Below are positions 9,141 to 16,945 of a DNA stretch of 64,000 nt, one piece after another. The translations under genes and the position numbers were made by a program. Origin of the DNA: Psychromonas sp030397575 (GTDB lineage: Bacteria > Pseudomonadota > Gammaproteobacteria > Enterobacterales > Psychromonadaceae). Within the stretch, counting starts at the first letter, position 1. Every line of letters starts with the position of its first letter. The stretch lies in NCBI RefSeq assembly GCF_046250175.1, contig NZ_CP176468.1. The stretch is one strand, 5' to 3'. The notes beneath the pieces are model-generated. The model was not told the DNA's origin. It ran no database searches and saw nothing but the letters and a program-made list of their open reading frames with translations.

Positions 9141-9554
9141 TTATAAAATGGGAGGTCGATAAAGAGAGCTTGAAGGGGAATTTATAGTTGAATTTATACT
9201 TGTAGGAAATAACAAAGCAGTGCTTTGAGCACTTAGTAAATCATTATGAGTGGGTGTAATTAAAGAAGGTGTAGCCATGCAGTTTGCTGCAGCACAAGAT
9301 TCTGAGCAACAGTCTTTTATATCGTCGGATGAGTTTATGCAATCATTCATTACATTAGTATGATGAAGATTATTACTTTTAACCATCAAGCTATGATCCA
9401 TCGTTTGCATATCACAATGAACATTTTTCGTTGCGGCAGACATTAAAGTCATATCCATAGTTGAAACAGGTAAACTGAACGCAATAGAAGACGTTAGCAT
9501 ACAAAATATGCTGAATAACGTTATCCCTATTTTACGAACAAAACTGAATTTCAT
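9141..9554 (-). CDS. Small secreted Cys/His/Met-rich protein, first gene of copper operon
   Basis: A 137-residue exported protein of a type often found as the leading gene of proteobacterial copper efflux operons (CopL/DUF2946-like; assignment tentative). Residues 1-26 form a signal peptide (FSIFCMLTSSIAFS). The mature part is rich in possible metal ligands: STMDMTLMSAATKNVHCDM, HHTNVMNDC, and a cysteine cluster DCCSESCAAANC near residues 82-93. The C-terminus ends YRPPIL, a tail I associate with this group. The start at 9554 (MKFSF) has GGAA upstream; an upstream TTG frame start at 9611 is actually the promoter -35 hexamer. It lies 91 bases ahead of the outer-membrane factor gene and is probably cotranscribed. 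A role as periplasmic copper sensor or buffer is inference. Confidence 0.65.
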   Translation of the reverse strand: MKFSFVRKIGITLFSIFCMLTSSIAFSLPVSTMDMTLMSAATKNVHCDMQTMDHSLMVKSNNLHHTNVMNDCINSSDDIKDCCSESCAAANCMATPSLITPTHNDLLSAQSTALLFPTSINSTINSPSSSLYRPPIL

Positions 9555-9582
9555 AACTATTCCATAATGATTATTGGTATCA

Positions 9583-9611
9583 ATATAATATTTCTTTATA
9601 AGTCTTGTCAA
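9583..9611 (-). promoter_or_regulatory. Candidate sigma70 promoter of the copper operon
   Basis: On the minus strand, a perfect -35 TTGACA (complement of 9606-9611) is followed after 15-17 bases by TATTAT/TTATAT (9583-9590), about 30 bases before the ATG of the first operon gene. No CueR-type dyad with a 19-base spacer and no clear CusR/CopR box was recognised, so the copper-responsive regulator is unknown. Confidence 0.45.
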
Positions 9612-9786
9612 AGTTTATAACAATCTAATGATATTTATTTCGTACGTATTCTCGATTTAGATATTAATGATATCCACTTAATTTAAACGCTTTGTACCTA
9701 ACTTCTTTAGATAATTTTATTTATGATAAGATGAAGTATCAATTTTTCTTAGTTTATAGAGAGTCATTAACTTTAAAAGGGTCTTC

Positions 9787-9963
9787 ATGATAAATTCTCG
9801 TTTTATACCGTTTATATTTTTAGTATCGCTGACAGGCTGTGAAGTATTAGGTCCATCAATCAAGGTAACTGGGCCTAAAGTTATTATTGATGATTCAGAA
9901 CATCGAGATGTTGGACATACAGAAAAGACTAAAAGCAAAGGAACGTTTTGTCCTCCAGGGTAA
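9787..9963 (+). pseudogene. Small lipoprotein with apparent premature stop
   Basis: A 58-codon frame with a lipoprotein signal: MINSRFIPFIFLVSLTGCEV, lipobox LTGC with Cys18. AAGGG lies seven bases before the ATG. The frame ends FCPPG-TAA at 9961, but the same frame continues after this stop as AKKGNC and then a second TAA (9982-9984). The joined tail, FCPPG-x-AKKGNC, matches the CPPGQAKKGxC ending I recall from small gammaproteobacterial lipoproteins, so the stop looks like a CAA-to-TAA change of one glutamine codon. Only seven residues including the last cysteine would be lost, so the product may still be made. Function unknown. It is divergent from the copper operon. Confidence 0.6.
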
Positions 9964-10155
9964 GCAAAGAAAGGAAATTGTTAATTATCGAATAAATTAC
10001 TAAAATTTACCTTGATTTCTTACCAAGGCAGACACATTTTTCGATGAAAATGAATAAAGCACAGCGACGCTCTCAATTAATAGAATAATGACTCAATCAT
10101 AGACTATGTATTTTAGACTTCTCGCTTAATTATTTCTTGTTCAAGAATCCGAAAT

Positions 10156-10184
10156 AAAGGCAACCGTTTAAGGTTGCCTTTTTG
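10156..10184. terminator. Bidirectional intrinsic terminator
   Basis: AAAGGCAACC (10156-10165) / GGTTGCCTTT (10172-10181) with a 6-base loop and T run on the plus strand; read on the minus strand it also ends in TTTATTT. It sits between the plus-strand lipoprotein and the convergent ACT-domain gene ending at 10247. The 170 bases between the lipoprotein and this hairpin show no further frame or motif. Confidence 0.75.
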
Positions 10185-10246
10185 TTGCAGCTTAATTAGC
10201 ACTCTTAAATTGCCGTTACACTTTGCCGTTTAAAGAAAACGCTTAG

Positions 10247-10666
10247 TTACTTTTTAGCATTCCAAAGCGGCTCAGCACTAAACTCTTTTAAAGCTAACAA
10301 TGCTTGCTCTGCTTTTTCAGTTTGCACAAATACATGATCATGGAAATAAGCTGCAATTACGTTTGCACTTATGTCATAAGACGATAATTTATTTGCTACA
10401 GCAGCAGTTAAACCAACGGCTTCCAAACTTGAATGAACAGTAAGAGTGATTTGCTTAAATGTCCCTGCAAATGCTAGTTTTTCTTGCCTTGCTGCTTCAA
10501 CAGAAATTATCAATGTTAATCCTTCTGATTCTTTAAATGAAGCTAGGGGATTAAGGTGCTTATAATCTGAATAATCACCAGCAACTGTACAAAATACATA
10601 TTCACCATCTTGTATTTCAGGTGACATTGATTTCAATAATTCATCTAACTCAATAATACCCGACAC
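10247..10666 (-). CDS. ACT domain-containing protein (DUF2241-type)
   Basis: A 139-residue cytosolic protein built of two ACT-like halves, a small-molecule-binding fold. The family hallmark N-terminus is visible: GIIELDELLKSMSP followed by DGEYVFCTVAGDY; the second half (about 68-130) contains KQITLTVHSSLEAVGLTAAV and ISANVIAAYFHDHVFV. Relatives are stand-alone predicted amino-acid-binding proteins without an assigned role. The start is GTG at 10666, supported by family alignment (MSG... start) and an AGGA ten bases upstream. The gene is monocistronic; the 208 bases upstream are AT-rich with no clear motif. Confidence 0.8.
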   Translation of the reverse strand: MSGIIELDELLKSMSPEIQDGEYVFCTVAGDYSDYKHLNPLASFKESEGLTLIISVEAARQEKLAFAGTFKQITLTVHSSLEAVGLTAAVANKLSSYDISANVIAAYFHDHVFVQTEKAEQALLALKEFSAEPLWNAKK

Positions 10667-10874
10667 AATTGGGGTTTCCTTTTGGTTGCTAACAAAGCTA
10701 TAAAATTTCTCATTCTCAGCCCAATTTTAATTATAAATATACACTATTTTATGTTTTCTTAAGATTCAAATAGATTATTGGGTTTTCAATAAATGATTGA
10801 TGAAATTCAATTGTAAAGGCGTTTAAGCAAATTACATGGCTATTATACACTTATTAATGTTTTTGCTTTATGCA

Positions 10875-11474
10875 TCAATCTACTAACACAATATCCAAAC
10901 TATTTAACAAAGATAATGCTTCATAGCGTGAGAATTTGGCGCGCGATATTTTATTTTCCAATACATCGATGGTGAAGTTATTTGATTCGCTGAAATCCAC
11001 GCTTTGTAAGTTCGTTCGCATAAACAAGCTGTTGGTAAAATCACAATAAGTCATGACCGAATTAGAAAAATCGCCTTCTCGAAAATCTACTTCGTGTAAT
11101 TTGCATTCATCAAGTTTTAATTCATTTAGCGACAATCCAAAAAAAGTTGAATCATTTAAAATGCATCGATTAAACTTAAGTTCTGAGCATAAATTGAATG
11201 ATGACCAATGTGCCACTGTCCAATCAATGCCAACTAGTTTGCAATCAATAAAGTCAACGTCAAAAAAACGCGAGCTAGGTATCTTTAATAAACTAAGATT
11301 ACAACGGTTGAATGAACAATTAAGAAAATTACATCGCGTGAATATAGCAGCTGATAAATCGCAATCATTAAACTCACACTCCTCAAACTCACAACCAAAA
11401 ATATCGACAGATACTAGCCCTTGCTTATCAAAAGACTTATCAAAATACTGAGTGTTATTTTCTATATTTATCAC
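10875..11474 (-). CDS. Pentapeptide-repeat protein (McbG/Qnr-like fold)
   Basis: A 199-residue protein made almost entirely of A(D/N)LXX-type pentapeptide repeats (for example FEECEFNDCDLSAAIFTRCN, and CKLHEVDFREGDFSNSVM), which fold into a right-handed quadrilateral beta-helix. The repeat track is interrupted around LVGIDWTVAHWSSF (about residues 81-94), and the C-terminus DVLENKISRAKF...ALSLLNSLDIVLVD resembles the helical dimerisation cap of McbG/Qnr proteins. That group can mimic DNA and protect gyrase from toxins or quinolones, but this protein lacks a close Qnr signature, so resistance should not be assumed. Start is GTG with AAAGGA six bases upstream. Unusually cysteine-rich at repeat positions. 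Confidence 0.85.
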   Translation of the reverse strand: MINIENNTQYFDKSFDKQGLVSVDIFGCEFEECEFNDCDLSAAIFTRCNFLNCSFNRCNLSLLKIPSSRFFDVDFIDCKLVGIDWTVAHWSSFNLCSELKFNRCILNDSTFFGLSLNELKLDECKLHEVDFREGDFSNSVMTYCDFTNSLFMRTNLQSVDFSESNNFTIDVLENKISRAKFSRYEALSLLNSLDIVLVD

Positions 11475-11580
11475 TAAAAGTCCTTTAATTGTGGGAACGT
11501 GTTAATGGGTATAATTATTACCTATGATTTATTGCAGTTCGGAACAGGCAGCGTTCTTTATGATAATTGGTTAGACTCCT

Positions 11581-11799
11581 CTACAAATCAGCTTGAATCA
11601 TCTCCTTAATTTTATAAGCTTTAACGAAATGATCTAGTTTATGTGTTTGAATCCACCAAGTAGCTACTTCCATAAGTAATTCAGGATTATCATTTTTATT
11701 GGCAAAAAAAGCATAAAAAGAAAGACCTACATTATCGCCTTTCTTCGCTATTTTTTGATCACATACTTCTATAATTTTTAACCTTAACGCTTTTCTCAT
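11581..11799 (-). CDS. Small conserved protein (DUF6500-like)
   Basis: A 72-residue soluble protein, MRKALRLKIIEVCDQKIAKK..., containing KGDNVGLSFYAFFANKND and a C-terminal helical part with ATWWIQTHKLDHFVKAYKIK. I associate this pattern with a short uncharacterised bacterial family (DUF6500); the name is from memory. No signal peptide, metal motif or transmembrane segment is visible. ATG start. Its stop lies about 105 bases upstream of the pentapeptide gene start on the same strand, so the two may be cotranscribed. Function unknown. Confidence 0.65.
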   Translation of the reverse strand: MRKALRLKIIEVCDQKIAKKGDNVGLSFYAFFANKNDNPELLMEVATWWIQTHKLDHFVKAYKIKEMIQADL

Positions 11800-12167
11800 G
11801 GTTTACTCATAAAATGAAGCTAATTCAATAAACATAGCCGTTTATTAAACCAAATAATCTTCAATTCTCAGTTGGAAATATACAATAATTCATCGATTCA
11901 AAGTAGCATCGATGCATTTGTAGTATGTTAAATCAAATTATTATCATGCCGCAAGTTAAAAAGACGAGAATAGAAAATGACTTATTAGCCTTTTGTGTGC
12001 TAATAAGTCATGATTTGTAAGGGTTAACATTGAAAGTTTAGTCTCTAAGTATCGGATACCTTTATGCTTATATCAATTGATCATGCCAAGCGATAATTAA
12101 CACCACAGTAACCTGATATTTAGTAGTGTATAAAAGTCAATGCTGTACTTAATTTAACCCCTAAGCA
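11800..12167. other. Intergenic region with 13-bp hairpin
   Basis: No gene is visible. The main structure is a perfect 13-bp inverted repeat, ATGACTTATTAGC (11977-11989) / GCTAATAAGTCAT (11999-12011), with a 9-base loop. It lies about 155 bases beyond the doxX stop and 180 bases upstream of the small gene ending at 11581, so it may be the terminator of the azoR-doxX unit; there is no T run. Confidence 0.4.
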
Positions 12168-12617
12168 CTAAATACCACTTAGCTTTTTATAAATTACGTT
12201 GTCTAAGGCAAACTTTCCGGCCCCAGATAAGACCAATGAAAGACTCACTGCAAATAATGCTAAGCCAAACTCATATCCATTATTTGACATAAATAATCCA
12301 TTTTCAATATGCACAGTGAATATTGCAACAGCCATTGTTACAGCGAGAACCCCACTAACGGGACGTGCTAACAACCCTAATAAAATAAATATTCCTCCAA
12401 AAAACTCTGCGCTACCCGCCATAAAAGCCATTATAAAACCTGGTCCTAAACCAATTGATTCCATAAATTGCCCTGTACCCTCTAAGCCATATCCACCAAA
12501 TGCGCCAAATAACTTTTGTGCTCCATGTGCAATAAAAATAATAGCGATAGGCACACGTAGAGCCAATGCAGAGTAACCTGCTTGTGAGCAAGTAATACTC
12601 TTGAATAAAGATTTCAT
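12168..12617 (-). CDS. DoxX family membrane protein
   Basis: A 149-residue inner-membrane protein with four hydrophobic segments and the DoxX motif pattern: RVPIAIIFIAHGAQKLFG near the N-terminus, GPGFIMAFMAGSAEFFGGIFILLGLLARP, then AVTMAVAIFTVH. DoxX/YqjF relatives are implicated in thiol and oxidative stress handling, but no catalytic activity is established. It lies 47 bases downstream of azoR in the same direction and is probably its cotranscribed partner. Starts with ATG; SD is weak (AGAGAAATAT upstream). Confidence 0.9.
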   Translation of the reverse strand: MKSLFKSITCSQAGYSALALRVPIAIIFIAHGAQKLFGAFGGYGLEGTGQFMESIGLGPGFIMAFMAGSAEFFGGIFILLGLLARPVSGVLAVTMAVAIFTVHIENGLFMSNNGYEFGLALFAVSLSLVLSGAGKFALDNVIYKKLSGI

Positions 12618-12664
12618 ATATTTCTCTTTCGAATTAAAAAAACCATAAACGGTTCGTATTGTAA

Positions 12665-13258
12665 TTAAAGTGTAATTTCAGTTAACTCTTTCTGTGCTGC
12701 TGCTAACCGTGTTTCACTACCCGGCATGTTGAGCCCTTCTGCATAAACAAAACTCACATCTTTAATGCCAATAAAAGCCAAAAAGTCTTTCAAATACTGA
12801 GTTTGTGAATCATGCTCAGTACCCGCATAAATACCACCTCGTGCTGCAACAATAATCGCTTTTTTATTTTCTAGTAATCCTTCTGGCCCGTTTTCGGTGT
12901 AACGAAATGTCACTCCCGCTCTTGCCACCCTATCAACCCATGTTTTAAATGTAGAAGGCACACCAAAATTATACATTGGCATTCCTATTACAATCGTATC
13001 GCTATTTTTTAGCTCTTCAACTAGGTTGTCTGAGGCTTTTGCTAATGCCACTTGCTCTTCAGTTCGCTCGTTCGGCTCTGCCATCCATGCACCTATTTCA
13101 GACTGACTTAGGTGCGGTAAATCATCAGCAGCTAAATCTCGTTGAATAACATTTGCATTTTTATTAGCAGCAAGGTTTGACACTAACGTTTCTCCAAGCA
13201 TAGTGGATTGGCCTTGATGGCCATTTAGCGATGACGTAATAAATAGTATGTTTTTCAT
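12665..13258 (-). CDS. azoR: FMN-dependent NADH-azoreductase / quinone reductase
   Basis: A 197-residue flavodoxin-fold enzyme. AzoR reduces quinones and azo compounds by two-electron transfer from NADH using FMN, protecting from electrophile stress. Visible landmarks: N-terminal FMN phosphate loop region ITSSLNGHQGQST, the flavin-binding PMYNFGVPSTFKTWVDRVAR, and the family signature AGVTFRYTENGPEGL. The start at 13258 (MKNILF) has AGGAG five bases upstream; an upstream TTG at 13312 is rejected. It heads an azoR-doxX unit divergent from a LysR regulator, with a pirin gene beyond; such clusters are typically induced by electrophiles or quinones through the LysR protein. Promoter control is inferred from gene layout. 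Confidence 0.93.
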   Translation of the reverse strand: MKNILFITSSLNGHQGQSTMLGETLVSNLAANKNANVIQRDLAADDLPHLSQSEIGAWMAEPNERTEEQVALAKASDNLVEELKNSDTIVIGMPMYNFGVPSTFKTWVDRVARAGVTFRYTENGPEGLLENKKAIIVAARGGIYAGTEHDSQTQYLKDFLAFIGIKDVSFVYAEGLNMPGSETRLAAAQKELTEITL

Positions 13259-13329
13259 ATAAACTCCTGACAATTTGAAAGTTAAAACACTTTGTTTCAG
13301 CGACGAGGCCATTATTTAGAAAAAATAAA

Positions 13330-13365
13330 AGAATGGAAATTGGTTAAAATAGTACAATCCATTCT
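13330..13365. promoter_or_regulatory. Candidate LysR operator between azoR and its regulator
   Basis: Perfect 8-bp inverted repeat AGAATGGA (13330-13337) / TCCATTCT (13358-13365), extended inward by TTG...CAA, in the 226-base divergent region between azoR and the LysR gene. The size and position suit a LysR-type binding site, but no binding data can be inferred. Confidence 0.4.
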
Positions 13366-13484
13366 ATTAAAACGAATAATTTAAATGTTAACATTGCTTG
13401 TAAATACTATTGAACTTTCCGTCTCCCTTTAAGGAAAATAGGGTTTAACAAAAATACACACCGTAAAATCAAATAAAAGGCGTA

Positions 13485-14381
13485 ATGATGCTAAAAATAT
13501 CTTTAGAACAATGGAGAATGTTTCATGCTGTTGTTGAATTTGGGGGCTTTAATCAAGCTTCACAGAACGTCTATAAAAGCCAGTCTAGTATCCACAATGC
13601 GGTCAGCAAAATAGAAGAGTCACTTGGTGTAAAATTGTTTTTGATTAAAGGAAGAAAAACCGTTTTAACTGAAGCTGGACGAATGATATTAAGACGTTCT
13701 GATTATTTACTCGAAGAGGCGAAGAAAGTTGAAGACATCGGCCTAACATTAAGTAAAGGCATTGAAAGCCACCTTAAAATTGCCGTTGATGAAGTCTTCC
13801 CTCGAACACTACTTTATCAAGCGCTAGAGCAAGTATCAGAGAAATTCCCATTAGTGCAAATTGAGTTACTTGAATCAATATTAAGTGGCGCAAATGAAAT
13901 GCTTGATAATGATAATGTTGAGATCGCTATTTCTCCGAACTCTCTAGGCGCTGGCGTGAGTGAGCACCTTTGTGAAATAAAATTTGGAGCCGTTGTAAAT
14001 CCTGACCACCCTCTTAACAAAATTGACAGAAAACTGACGTTAGAAGATTTGAAAAAATGCCGACAAATAGTAGTAAGAGATTCTTCTACATCATCTAATA
14101 AAGAAAGAGCGAGTGATGGTTGGCTTAAAGCGAATCAACGATGGACCGTTAGCCACATGCAAAGCTCTATCGATATGATATCAAAGGGGTTAGGTTTTGC
14201 ATGGTTACCGCTTAGTTTAATTAAAGATAAGCTTAATGATGGCACTTTGATCCCGCTTCAACTGGATGGCAATAGTGAACGAACAGTACCATTGTATTTA
14301 ACATTTAAAGATTTTGATGCCTTAGGGCCAGTAGCACAACATTTTATCGTCACAATTAAAGCACTATGTACTGCCGCCTAA
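13485..14381 (+). CDS. LysR family transcriptional regulator
   Basis: A 298-residue LysR-type regulator. Residues 5-64 form the winged HTH (EQWRMFHAVVEFGGFNQASQ, then SSIHNAVSKIEESLGVKLFL), followed by a linker helix and a periplasmic-binding-protein-like effector domain (about 90-295). Two adjacent ATG codons (13485 and 13488) are possible; AAGG at 13477-13480 is at better distance from the second. It is divergent from azoR-doxX and 140 bases upstream of the pirin gene, so it probably controls both. A small hairpin GTTCTA (14420-14425) / TAGAAC (14431-14436) lies between it and the pirin gene. Effector unknown; quinones or other electrophiles are a guess from the neighbours. Confidence 0.92.
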   Translation: MMLKISLEQWRMFHAVVEFGGFNQASQNVYKSQSSIHNAVSKIEESLGVKLFLIKGRKTVLTEAGRMILRRSDYLLEEAKKVEDIGLTLSKGIESHLKIAVDEVFPRTLLYQALEQVSEKFPLVQIELLESILSGANEMLDNDNVEIAISPNSLGAGVSEHLCEIKFGAVVNPDHPLNKIDRKLTLEDLKKCRQIVVRDSSTSSNKERASDGWLKANQRWTVSHMQSSIDMISKGLGFAWLPLSLIKDKLNDGTLIPLQLDGNSERTVPLYLTFKDFDALGPVAQHFIVTIKALCTAA

Positions 14382-14521
14382 GAAGCACGTACAAAAACTA
14401 GAATACTATATTAAATAACGTTCTATTTTGTAGAACAATAAACGCTGAATTAACTAATTTTAACCACTTTTCAGAAACATTAGTATGAACTCCACATAAA
14501 CAAACGGAGAAACTATAACTT

Positions 14522-15211
14522 ATGAAATATATAAGAAGATCTGAAGATCGAGGTATCGCTAACTTTGGTTGGTTACAAAGCAAACATACTTTCTCATTCG
14601 GTCGTTATTATGACCCCAAACACATGGGTGTATCTGTATTACGTGTAATCAATGACGATATGGTTATGCCAGGTAAAGGTTTTGAACAGCACAGCCACCG
14701 TGATATGGAAATAATATCATATGTGATTGAAGGAGCTTTAAAACATGAAGATAGCTCAGGAAATAACTACATTGTACCTGCGGGTGAAGTACAAAGAATG
14801 AGTGCAGGAAGAGGAGTAATGCATTCCGAGTTCAATGCTTCACTGACAAATAAGGTTAAATTCCTTCAAATTTGGATCGAACCTAATATAAAGGGAATTA
14901 AGCCTAGCTACCAACAAAAAAAGCTTCCACAACAAGACGCCTTAACCAAATTAGTGACACCAAAGGGCGAAAATGGCACTTTATCAATCAATCAAGATGC
15001 GACTATTTCCCGCTTGGTGTTGGCAGCAGATGAGACGTTCTATTTAAAAACAGAAGCAAGAATTGGTTATTTACACCTTATTAAGGGAAAAATAATTGCA
15101 AATGATCAAGTATTTGAAGATGGCGATGCTTTCTCAATCGATCCAGAACAAGAAATAGAAATTAAATCTAACACAAGTGTTGAAGCGCTCTGGTTTGATT
15201 TACCTGAATAG
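14522..15211 (+). CDS. Pirin family protein (YhhW-like quercetinase)
   Basis: A 229-residue bicupin of the pirin/YhhW group; E. coli YhhW has quercetin 2,3-dioxygenase activity. The N-terminal cupin holds the metal ligands: two histidines in EQHSHRDMEIISY (about residues 58-62), and His/Glu in RGVMHSEFN (about 101-104). The start MKYIRRSEDRG matches the family N-terminus; the nearest SD (GGAG) is rather far, about 13 bases. C-terminal cupin ends ALWFDLPE as in YhhW. It follows the LysR gene in the same direction and fits with azoR as a detoxification enzyme for phenolic or quinone compounds. Substrate is not determined. Confidence 0.9.
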   Translation: MKYIRRSEDRGIANFGWLQSKHTFSFGRYYDPKHMGVSVLRVINDDMVMPGKGFEQHSHRDMEIISYVIEGALKHEDSSGNNYIVPAGEVQRMSAGRGVMHSEFNASLTNKVKFLQIWIEPNIKGIKPSYQQKKLPQQDALTKLVTPKGENGTLSINQDATISRLVLAADETFYLKTEARIGYLHLIKGKIIANDQVFEDGDAFSIDPEQEIEIKSNTSVEALWFDLPE

Positions 15212-15715
15212 AATTATAAAAACAGCTAAGTAATTATAAATCTAAAGTAAACTCAAATATAACGCTTAAAACCATAGTCGTTAATAACTAATACCTTTTC
15301 AGGTATTTAAAGTGCAAAAATATAATTACAAAACTATGCACATTGAAGGTAAGTCATGAATTCTGCGCACATTAGCTACCAGCTAATGCTGCGAACGCTA
15401 ATTATTTTCTGATGATGAGGGTTTTAAGAAGAATTAATTAATTTGTCATCGCATTGTTTTTAATGGCTATGCAACCTTTATCGATATACTCCGTGAATAA
15501 AACGGACACTTCTAAAGGGTCAACAACGTCTTAGTATTTTGATAAAAATTACCAGCGTTGAATTACCATGAACTAACAAATAGCGACTAAAGGTTTACAC
15601 CAAGGGCTAATAGTAGCTAAGACTATCAAACCTAACCGACCTTTCATTCCTTAGCTCATGGTTGAGTGGTTCAGCAAACTACAATACTAAATATTATTTC
15701 TGTCTTGTAAAATGC
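15212..15715. other. 504-base intergenic region, no intact gene
   Basis: No credible ORF, tRNA or promoter array is visible. A small stem AATACCT (15290-15296) / AGGTATT (15301-15307) follows the pirin gene. On the minus strand around 15440-15530 a short frame reads DPLEVSVLFTEYIDKG followed by CIAIKNN, vaguely like the C-terminal YL(E/D)DGRLxIDNN region of IS66-type transposases, but it is too short and eroded to call. The region may be a decayed insertion. Confidence 0.3.
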
Positions 15716-16135
15716 TTACATTACATAGTTATTTCGTTCCTCACATAAATCACTGCGGTATTCTACGAACTCTACTTCAAACCCGTTGGGGTCTAAATAA
15801 TATAAGTTTGAACGAAAAGGATCTGATGCCCCATCCTTAGCGTGTTTAAAACCCGCTTTTAATAAACGAGATTGCATCGCATCTAAATTAGTGACCACAA
15901 ATGCAAAATGCGCTAATCCAACTTGATGGCCATTTAAATTACGATTATCCCCTTCACCGTCATCACAAAATGTGAGGTATTGGTTATCATCTCCAAAATG
16001 CAGCCACTTTCTCGCTTTACCATTCCAAATTTGATCTCCTTCCCCTCTGACATACCAATTAGGAAAGGCTACGCGGTAAAACTTTAAAGTTTCTTCTATA
16101 TTAGTGACCGTTAAGTTTAAGTGTTCTAAGTACAT
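15716..16135 (-). CDS. VOC family protein (glyoxalase/dioxygenase fold), SoxR-controlled
   Basis: A 139-residue single-module vicinal-oxygen-chelate protein made of two beta-alpha-beta-beta-beta units. Candidate metal ligands of the fold are present: His5 in YLEHLNLTV, His in GLAHFAFVV (about residue 76) and Glu in NGFEVEFVEYR (about 120). Relatives include glyoxalase I, fosfomycin-resistance and antibiotic-binding proteins; substrate is unknown. Start ATG with GGAG upstream. The gene is transcribed from a promoter whose 19-base spacer contains a perfect SoxR palindrome, divergent from soxR, so it is very probably induced by redox-cycling compounds. That points to detoxification of a redox-active drug or product. 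Confidence 0.88.
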   Translation of the reverse strand: MYLEHLNLTVTNIEETLKFYRVAFPNWYVRGEGDQIWNGKARKWLHFGDDNQYLTFCDDGEGDNRNLNGHQVGLAHFAFVVTNLDAMQSRLLKAGFKHAKDGASDPFRSNLYYLDPNGFEVEFVEYRSDLCEERNNYVM

Positions 16136-16168
16136 GAGTTTCTCCGTATAGGTATTAAGTTTTCAGGC

Positions 16169-16199
16169 ACTATAAATCCTCAACCTAACTTGAGGTCAA
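16169..16199 (-). promoter_or_regulatory. SoxR-dependent promoter (sox box) for the VOC gene
   Basis: The palindrome CCTCAA-N6-TTGAGG occupies 16178-16195, matching the half-sites of the E. coli soxS operator. On the minus strand it lies in a 19-base spacer between -35 TTGACC (complement of 16194-16199) and -10 TATAGT (complement of 16169-16174), the overlong spacing that MerR-family activators correct. On the plus strand TATAAT at 16211-16216 could serve soxR itself. Confidence 0.88.
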
Positions 16200-16249
16200 T
16201 GAATAATTAATATAATGTAAAAAATAGAATAACTAGAGAGAAATGTGAA

Positions 16250-16714
16250 ATGGATAATAAATTAGTACGTGAAGATCCTCTAACTGTTGGTTCAGTTGCC
16301 AAACGCTGTGGTGTAAAAGTGTCTACGCTGCATTTTTATGAAAGCAAAGGGCTTATTAAAAGTACTCGTAACATTGGCAACCAACGCCGTTATAATAGAC
16401 AAGTATTACGTCGTGTATCACTTATTAAAGCAGCACAAAAAATGGGAATAACACTCTCAGAAATTAAAGAACAATTAGATACATTAAACGGTAAAACTGC
16501 ACCAAACCAGGAAGACTGGCAGCGGTTATCAATGCATTGGAAAGACAGTTTAAATGAGCGAATTCAAAGTATGCAAAAATTGCGCGATTACTTATCTGGT
16601 TGTATTGGTTGCGGTTGTCTATCAATGGATGCTTGTCCGCTTTACAACGAGAACGACAAACTAGCAACAATAGGAAATGGTGCAGTTTTAATTGATAATC
16701 TAGCGGTTAAATAA
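16250..16714 (+). CDS. soxR: Redox-sensitive transcriptional activator SoxR
   Basis: A 154-residue MerR-family regulator that senses redox-active compounds through a [2Fe-2S] cluster. The N-terminal HTH (about 11-80: LTVGSVAKRCGVKVSTLHFYESKG, shown here in two parts as LTVGSVAKRCG and VKVSTLHFYESKG) is followed by a dimerisation helix and the cluster motif Cys118-x2-Cys121-x-Cys123-x5-Cys129 (SGCIGCGCLSMDACPL). All four cysteines are present. It is divergent from the VOC gene, and the intergenic 114 bases contain a perfect SoxR operator. No soxS gene is seen here, consistent with the direct-regulon mode found outside enterics. Confidence 0.95.
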   Translation: MDNKLVREDPLTVGSVAKRCGVKVSTLHFYESKGLIKSTRNIGNQRRYNRQVLRRVSLIKAAQKMGITLSEIKEQLDTLNGKTAPNQEDWQRLSMHWKDSLNERIQSMQKLRDYLSGCIGCGCLSMDACPLYNENDKLATIGNGAVLIDNLAVK

Positions 16715-16945
16715 ACACTATTTAAAGATGAAAATCCCCTGACGTCTGCTAAAAATATTTTATATCTATACGCATTCTCGCAATTGTTGATAAGGCCTAT
16801 CGGAAGCGATATTTGAACTTGGCGAGGCTGAGTTATAACAATTCTCCTTTAGCATGTAAATACTACATAACTAAAGATAAAAGAGTAATGATGAATAGTT
16901 GAAGCTAATGGTGCAGACCTTTAACGCGCCTTCGAAACAATACTG

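Noticed and set aside
9717..9938. 73-codon minus-strand frame
   Set aside because: It is the antisense of the small lipoprotein gene at 9787, which has an SD and a lipobox.
10875..11474. Qnr quinolone-resistance gene
   Set aside because: The protein has the pentapeptide fold and a McbG-like C-terminus but not the Qnr-specific sequence; the resistance label is not justified.
15440..15530. Possible IS66 transposase remnant on the minus strand
   Set aside because: Only about 20 residues with loose resemblance and several stops; mentioned as a possibility only in the intergenic entry.
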